Source: an uncultured Bacteroidales bacterium (GTDB lineage: Bacteria > Bacteroidota > Bacteroidia > Bacteroidales > Muribaculaceae). From it: a stretch of 38,959 nt of DNA. Position numbers and translations under genes: made by a program. Numbering within the stretch: the first letter of the stretch is position 1; each line of letters begins with the position of its first letter. Below are positions 34,474 through 38,959 of this stretch, piece by piece. The stretch lies in assembly GCA_900549375.1 (NCBI GenBank), contig URNY01000004.1:1-38959 (forward strand). The letters run 5' to 3'. The notes beneath the pieces are model-generated. The model had not been told where the DNA came from, did not search any database, and saw only the letters and a list, made by a program, of their open reading frames with translations.

Positions 34474-34572
34474 TCATAAGAAACCATGTAGCTAAAATTA
34501 AATTTCGATGCCTTATAAACCTAATTATTCCGATATTTCAGTAATTTTACAGTTGCTTTGATTTCAGAAGGC

Positions 34573-35076
34573 ATGGAAATGTATGTGAAAAGATTCTCGG
34601 AACTCACGGTGGATGAGTTGTATGAAATACTGCGAGACAGGTCGCAGGTGTTTGTGGTTGAGCAGGGTTGCGCTTATCAGGATCTCGATGGGAAAGATGA
34701 GCGCTCAATTCATATCTTCATAAAAGAAGATAATCAGATAAAAGAGGATAAACGAATAAAGGAGAATCAAATAAACAAGGAGAATCAGTTAAAAGAGGAT
34801 AATAGGATTCTTGCATATCTCCGTGTTATTATTCCGGAGGTGGGCCGCGATACAGTTTCAATCGGACGGGTATTGACAATAAAGGAAGCACGAGGACACG
34901 GGTTGGCCAGAAAACTGATGCAAAAGGGTATAGAGGTGGCTAAGTCGTTGGCCCCGACTATCGAAATTGAGGCTCAGGCTTATCTAAAGGAGTTTTATGA
35001 GAGTCTCGGATTTATAGCTTGCTCGGATGTATTTCAATATGAGGGCCGACCGCATATAAGCATGATTCTGGATTAG
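34573..35076 (+). CDS. ElaA-like GNAT acetyltransferase with an internal repeat insertion
   Basis: A 167-residue GNAT-fold acetyltransferase resembling ElaA: RFSELTVDELYEILRDRSQV at the start, RVLTIKEARGHGLARKLMQK for the acetyl-CoA loop, and LGFIACSDVFQYEGRPH near the end. Residues 50-78 are five imperfect repeats of about six residues (IKEDNQ, IKEDKR, IKENQ, INKENQ, LKEDNR), inserted where E. coli ElaA is shorter. The frame also opens with a TTG at 34558, but ATG 34573 or 34579 is more natural. The insert is hydrophilic and probably a surface loop or helix. Substrate unknown. Confidence 0.85.
   Translation: MEMYVKRFSELTVDELYEILRDRSQVFVVEQGCAYQDLDGKDERSIHIFIKEDNQIKEDKRIKENQINKENQLKEDNRILAYLRVIIPEVGRDTVSIGRVLTIKEARGHGLARKLMQKGIEVAKSLAPTIEIEAQAYLKEFYESLGFIACSDVFQYEGRPHISMILD
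34720..34806 (+). repeat. In-frame short tandem repeat within the ElaA-like gene
   Basis: Five degenerate AT-rich units of 18, 18, 15, 18 and 18 bases, 87 bases in all, coding 29 residues. All unit lengths are multiples of three, so expansion or contraction would leave the gene in frame. Confidence 0.8.
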
Positions 35077-35150
35077 CGAGAATCGATGCTTGCAAAATTG
35101 TTTCAGTTTGCAAAATTCCTTAGAGAGGGAAAGCGGCGGTAAAAACGGGA

Positions 35151-36309
35151 TTAGAAGAGGTCGGCGATTATCTCGTCGGAGATCATCACGCCAGAGGGGG
35201 TGAGGCGGAGGTGGTGGCTGTCGGAGGCTATGGTGCCGAGCCGGAGGTGCGGTGCGGCGGATCTGAGAAGGGCCTGTTTCTCTCCGATGCCGAAGCGGGT
35301 GGCAAAGGCTTCGAGGTCGATCCCTTCGGCAGTCCGAAGCGATGTCATGATTGACTCTTCGCGCAATTCCTCCTCTGTCAGGATCTCTGTTCCACGATTG
35401 ATCTTGCAAGATTCAATAGCGTAGAGATATGACTCGATGTCCGAGATGTTCCAGCTCCGGGTTCTTTCGCCGTCATAGCTATGGGCCGAAGGACCGAGGC
35501 CGATATAGGGGAGGCCATGCCAATAGGCCGAGTTATGTTGCGAACGTCTGCCGGGTTTGGAATAGTTGGAAATCTCATAGCGTTCGTAGCCGGCGTCGGC
35601 AAGTCTCGAATCGATAAGGCGGAACATCCCGACGCTTATGTCTTCGGCTGTTTCAGCGATGCGACCGCTGTCGCGCAGACGGGTCAGCGCTGATCTCTCT
35701 TCGAAAGTGAGCGAATATGCCGAGATATGTTCCGGCGACAAACCGACGATGCCGTCAATGGATTCGGTAAGAGTTTCAATCGTCTGCTTCGGCAGACCGA
35801 ACATGAGGTCGAGGCTGATGTTATCAAACCTTTCGCGCAGTATATTGAACGCCTCAATGGCGCGGCTGGAATCATGGCGCCGGCCTATTGCTTTCAGTTC
35901 GGCATCGTTGAGCGACTGCACGCCCATGCTGACGCGGTCGACACCGCAATCTTTCCAGCAGTCGGCCAGAGCTGGTGAGATGTCGTCGGGATTGGCTTCT
36001 ATCGTGGTTTCGATAATGTAGGATCGGGGCGACACTTTGGTGAGAATCTCTTTTATTCCGGATGACAGCCGACGGAATTCATCGGCCGGAATCAGGGAGG
36101 GTGTGCCTCCGCCGAAATAGAGTATAAGAGGAGAAACCGGAGATTTCCGCGATTCGTTGCCGCAACTCTGAAAGAATGGCGGAGACGAAGCGACGCCAGT
36201 CAGCTTTTAGTGAAGCGATGCTGTAGAAAGCGCAATAGAGGCATTTGCTCTTGCAATAGGGCACGTGCACATATATTCCGCATTGTCTGTTACCGCCGAT
36301 TGTTTGCAT
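35151..36309 (-). pseudogene. hemW: HemW (radical SAM coproporphyrinogen-dehydrogenase-like) with a frameshift
   Basis: The minus-strand start (36309) encodes GIYVHVPYCKSKCLYC with the CX3CX2C iron-sulfur motif (Cys19, 23, 26). At about 36134-36136 the frame is lost by one base: the first frame stops at 36079, while another frame reads ILYFGGGTPSLIPADEF and joins EANPDDISP, MGVQSLN and YEISNYSKPGRRSQHN. Together the pieces make a full HemW of about 385 residues, a heme chaperone. As written no full protein is made. Since hemW is usually kept intact, a consensus error is a serious alternative. Confidence 0.85.
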
Positions 36310-36450
36310 GTCGCAAAGTTATCTAAAAAATATTTTTCAAAAAATTTTTTTGAGAAGAACATTTTTCAACAAATTTGATTAAATTTGCGCTTTAATTTTT
36401 CCAACGGCATCAAGGGATGTCGGGCAGATAAGGTAAGAATAGACAGTTTT
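36310..36450. promoter_or_regulatory. Divergent promoter region between hemW and dapF
   Basis: On the minus strand TAACTTTG (36314-36321) lies only four bases before the hemW ATG, implying a near-leaderless transcript. On the plus strand TAAATTTG (36380-36387) lies about 64 bases before dapF. No convincing -33 boxes were found. The region is very AT-rich between them. Confidence 0.5.
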
Positions 36451-37338
36451 ATGTCTGAGGTCAAAAAAGAACTGCGGTTCACAAAGATGCATGGTGCCGG
36501 CAACGATTACATATACATCGATGCCATGGCCGGTGCCCCCTCAAATCTGCCGCGTCTGGCCCGTCTGGTAAGCGACCGCCATTTTGGCGTCGGCAGCGAC
36601 GGACTCGTGGCAATTCTCCCTTCACCAAAAGCTGATTTCCGAATGCGGATGTTTAACGCCGACGGCTCCGAGGCACAGATGTGCGGCAATGCGAGCCGAT
36701 GCATCGGCCGCTACGTCTATGAGCGCGGGCTGACCGACAAACGCGAGATTACCCTCGAGACCCTTGCCGGAATAAAACGTCTCAGCCTTGACGTGAAAAG
36801 TGGAAAGGTGGGAAAAGTGACTGTAGATATGGGCGAGCCGGTTCTTTCGGCCAAACATATCCCCGTCAGAAGCCGCAACGGCGAGAAAATGGTTTCGGAA
36901 CCTGTCAGCGTCTGCGGCAAAGAATACATCATCACGGCTGTCGGCATGGGAAATCCCCATGCCGTCGTTTTTTGCGACGAGCCTACCGATGCCCTCGTGC
37001 TTGGTGAGGGACCGAAACTTGAGATTGCTGACATATTTCCTGAAAAAGCGAATATAGAGTTTGCGCATGTCGCAACTCCCGAGCGGATAGAGATGAGGGT
37101 TTGGGAGCGAGGCACGGGCGAAACGCTTGCCTGCGGCACGGGAGCCTGCGCCGTGGCCGTGGCCGCGGTGCTCAACGGCATGGCCGGACGCAAGGTCACC
37201 ATTGCATTGCGCGGCGGCGACCTGCAGGTGGAATGGCGCGAAAGCGACAACAGAGTGTATCTCACCGGAGGCGCGGAGTTCGTGGCCGATGGAATCTTTT
37301 ACTATACAGATTATAACGACGATGCGGATAAACGATAA
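36451..37338 (+). CDS. dapF: Diaminopimelate epimerase
   Basis: DapF interconverts LL- and meso-diaminopimelate for lysine and peptidoglycan. The 295-residue protein has the two catalytic cysteines: Cys78 in EAQMCGNASRC and Cys228 in ETLACGTGACA, with MHGAGNDYIYID at the start and HFGVGSDGL. An upstream TTG (36385) keeps the frame open but ATG 36451 gives the family start. Its last 17 bases overlap the dapL start, so both are coupled: DapL makes LL-diaminopimelate and DapF makes the meso form. Confidence 0.95.
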   Translation: MSEVKKELRFTKMHGAGNDYIYIDAMAGAPSNLPRLARLVSDRHFGVGSDGLVAILPSPKADFRMRMFNADGSEAQMCGNASRCIGRYVYERGLTDKREITLETLAGIKRLSLDVKSGKVGKVTVDMGEPVLSAKHIPVRSRNGEKMVSEPVSVCGKEYIITAVGMGNPHAVVFCDEPTDALVLGEGPKLEIADIFPEKANIEFAHVATPERIEMRVWERGTGETLACGTGACAVAVAAVLNGMAGRKVTIALRGGDLQVEWRESDNRVYLTGGAEFVADGIFYYTDYNDDADKR

Positions 37339-38560
37339 TTTTGAAAAAGTGGCCGAAAGCTATCTTTTCTCTGAAGTGGCTTCGCGACTCGATACTTTTC
37401 GCAGAGAGAATCCAGGCCCGGATATAATCCGGATGGATATAGGCGACGTGACTCTCCCGATGGCGCGATGCGTCACCGAAGCGATGCACCGTGCCGTCGA
37501 TGATCTTTCGGAGTGCGACACATTCCATGGCTATGGACCCGAACAAGGCTATGCTTTCCTGCGGGAGGCCATTGCCAAGGGTGATTATGCCGCAAGGGGA
37601 ATCGAAATCTCGGCCGACGATATCTTTATCAGCGACGGTGCGAAAAGCGATCTCGGCAATCTCGGAGACATATATTCCGAAGATTCAATTGTGGCGCTTG
37701 CCGATCCCGGCTATCCGGTATATCTTGATGCCGCCGTGATGTCGGGGAGGGGAGGCGAGCTGAAAAATGGCCGCTGGAACCGCATCGTATATCTCGACTG
37801 CACGTCGGCCAACGGCTATAAGCCGGTGCCACCCCCCGCGCATGCCGATGTGGTGATTCTCTGTTCACCATCGAACCCGACCGGAGCGGCATTCACCCGC
37901 GCCGAACTCGAGGCCTGGGTCGGATACGCACTGCGCGAGAAAGCTCTGATGATTTATGATTCAGCCTACGAAGCGTATGTCGGAACTCCCGGTGTTCCCC
38001 GTTCGATATATGAGATACCCGGAGCCGAGAAAGTGGCCATAGAGGTGAGAAGCTTCTCCAAGACGGCCGGCTTCACCGGCCTGCGTTGCGGATATACCGT
38101 GGTGCCGGCCTCCTTGAAAGGCACCGACGGCGCCGGGCGTGAGATTCCCTTGCGCAATTTATGGAACCGCCGGCAGACCACCAAGTTCAACGGCGTATCC
38201 TACGTGACGCAACGTGGCGCCGAGGCATTGTATACGCCGGATGGCCGGAAATATATTGAGGAAACAATCTCAATCTATAAAGGGAATGCGCGGATAATCC
38301 GCGACAGGATGCAGGCCGACGGTTTTGAGGTTTTCGGCGGGGAGGATTCCCCGTATGTGTGGGTGCGTTCGGCTCATGGCGAAAGTTCCCGGGAACTCTT
38401 CGACCGGTTTCTGCGCACAGCCCGCATATCCTGCACTCCCGGCAGCGGCTTCGGCCGCAACGGCGAGGGATTCGTGCGCTTCACCGGATTCAACTCCCGC
38501 GCAAAGACCGAAGAGGCGATGGAGCGCGTGGAGAAGAGCCTTAAAGAAATAATTGAATGA
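37322..38560 (+). CDS. dapL: LL-diaminopimelate aminotransferase
   Basis: A pyridoxal-phosphate aminotransferase that converts tetrahydrodipicolinate directly to LL-diaminopimelate, bypassing the succinyl/acetyl branch. Of 412 residues, the usual length, it has the cofactor lysine Lys247 in SFSKTAGFTGLRCGY, plus LCSPSNPTG and YDSAYEAYV. The frame is open 65 codons upstream, inside dapF, but ATG 37322 gives the family start MRINDNFEKVAESYLF. It overlaps dapF by 17 bases; glnA-like follows after 37 bases on the same strand. Confidence 0.95.
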   Translation: MRINDNFEKVAESYLFSEVASRLDTFRRENPGPDIIRMDIGDVTLPMARCVTEAMHRAVDDLSECDTFHGYGPEQGYAFLREAIAKGDYAARGIEISADDIFISDGAKSDLGNLGDIYSEDSIVALADPGYPVYLDAAVMSGRGGELKNGRWNRIVYLDCTSANGYKPVPPPAHADVVILCSPSNPTGAAFTRAELEAWVGYALREKALMIYDSAYEAYVGTPGVPRSIYEIPGAEKVAIEVRSFSKTAGFTGLRCGYTVVPASLKGTDGAGREIPLRNLWNRRQTTKFNGVSYVTQRGAEALYTPDGRKYIEETISIYKGNARIIRDRMQADGFEVFGGEDSPYVWVRSAHGESSRELFDRFLRTARISCTPGSGFGRNGEGFVRFTGFNSRAKTEEAMERVEKSLKEIIE

Positions 38561-38597
38561 CAACAGACCTATAGCTGGGTCGAATAAAAAATAAATT

Positions 38598-38959
38598 ATG
38601 TCAAATTTCAGATTTACAAGTGTGGAGGAGGCTTCGCGACGCAAAGCTGTGAAAGTGGAGCTCCCCAAAGAGAGAGTGGATGTTTACTACGGTAAGCAGG
38701 TGTTCAACCGTCAGAAGATGTTCGAATATCTTCCGAAAGAGACCTTCGATTCGCTCGTCAAGGCCATCGACAACCGCGAGCCCCTTAGCAGGGAGATAGC
38801 CGACAGCGTGGCCGACGGCATGAAACGATGGGCCATCGACAACGGCGCGCGCCATTATACCCACTGGTTCCATCCCCTCACAGGCAGCACGGCCGAGAAG
38901 CATGACGCCTTCGTGGAGCATGACGGCAAAGGTGGCGTAGTAGAGAAATTCAACGGCAA
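38598..38959 (+). CDS. glnN: Type III glutamine synthetase, 5' part only
   Basis: The window ends inside this gene. The visible 120 residues match the N-terminus of the large (about 730-residue) GSIII enzymes of Bacteroidales: [20 protein letters not shown], then [20 protein letters not shown] and [20 protein letters not shown]. Glutamine synthetase makes glutamine from glutamate, ammonia and ATP. It lies 37 bases after dapL. No terminator is seen between, so readthrough from dapFL is possible. Confidence 0.9.
   Translation, partial: MSNFRFTSVEEASRRKAVKVELPKERVDVYYGKQVFNRQKMFEYLPKETFDSLVKAIDNREPLSREIADSVADGMKRWAIDNGARHYTHWFHPLTGSTAEKHDAFVEHDGKGGVVEKFNG

Noticed and set aside
34720..34806. 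CRISPR-like repeat
   Set aside because: Units are short, degenerate, contiguous and in frame within a coding gene, with no spacers. No CRISPR array or cas gene is present in the window.
1..38959. tRNA, rRNA, integrase or full insertion sequence
   Set aside because: None was found by reading both strands for their hallmarks. Small palindromic elements are the only mobile-like features.

Overview
The window looks like a chromosomal segment of a gut-type Bacteroidales bacterium, possibly Muribaculaceae. The lineage call rests on several things read together: a type III glutamine synthetase, LL-diaminopimelate aminotransferase (DapL), an EF-G2-like translation factor, a DUF3127 OB-fold protein, a eukaryote-like glycogen synthase, an exported protein with a type IX-style tail, and many promoters matching the Bacteroidetes form (-33 TTTG, -7 TAnnTTTG). 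The species cannot be fixed from the sequence alone.

Layout. (1) 344-8286, plus strand: a tight four-gene defence operon made of a SNF2/RapA-like helicase, a type III-like (beta-class) DNA methyltransferase, an unrecognised 119-residue protein and a Res-type helicase-nuclease. Neighbouring genes overlap or lie within 9 bases. (2) 8310-19838, minus strand: housekeeping genes, namely an MBL-fold hydrolase, rsmG, a glycogen pair (GT35 phosphorylase and GT3 synthase), the DUF3127 protein, guanine deaminase, an MFS transporter and an EF-G2-like factor with an unusually long leader. All these frames are intact. (3) 20272-25993: an accessory redox and small-molecule region with an exported flavodoxin divergent from an AraC regulator and acetyltransferase, a SugE-type exporter overlapping a Nim-like flavoprotein, a LuxR regulator and DUF1349/VOC genes. 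(4) 24713-34473: many broken genes, including an acetyltransferase remnant, a frameshifted VOC gene, a shattered DUF1349 lipoprotein gene, a broken exported protein, an interrupted XRE gene, and hsdR and hsdS remnants of a type I restriction system. Intact genes lie among them: an acyltransferase, an AraC regulator, a DJ-1/DUF169/TIGR04076 operon, a YjbR-like gene and a GIY-YIG gene. (5) 34573-38959: ElaA-like acetyltransferase with a repeat insertion, a frameshifted hemW, then dapF-dapL overlapping, and the 5' part of a type III glutamine synthetase cut by the window end.

How they work together. The first operon should modify host DNA and attack unmodified DNA, with the SNF2 protein and the 119-residue protein as extra components beyond a classical Mod/Res pair. 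The glycogen pair would make and mobilise storage glucan. dapF, dapL and glnA join lysine/peptidoglycan precursor synthesis to nitrogen assimilation. The strongest lead for something undescribed is the four-gene defence operon. The next tier is the exported flavodoxin, the GTPase-degenerate EF-G, the DUF3127 protein with an SSB-like tip, and the ElaA repeat insertion.

Caution: the many single-base indels between about 24.7 and 36.3 kb could be true decay or consensus errors. Reads would settle this.
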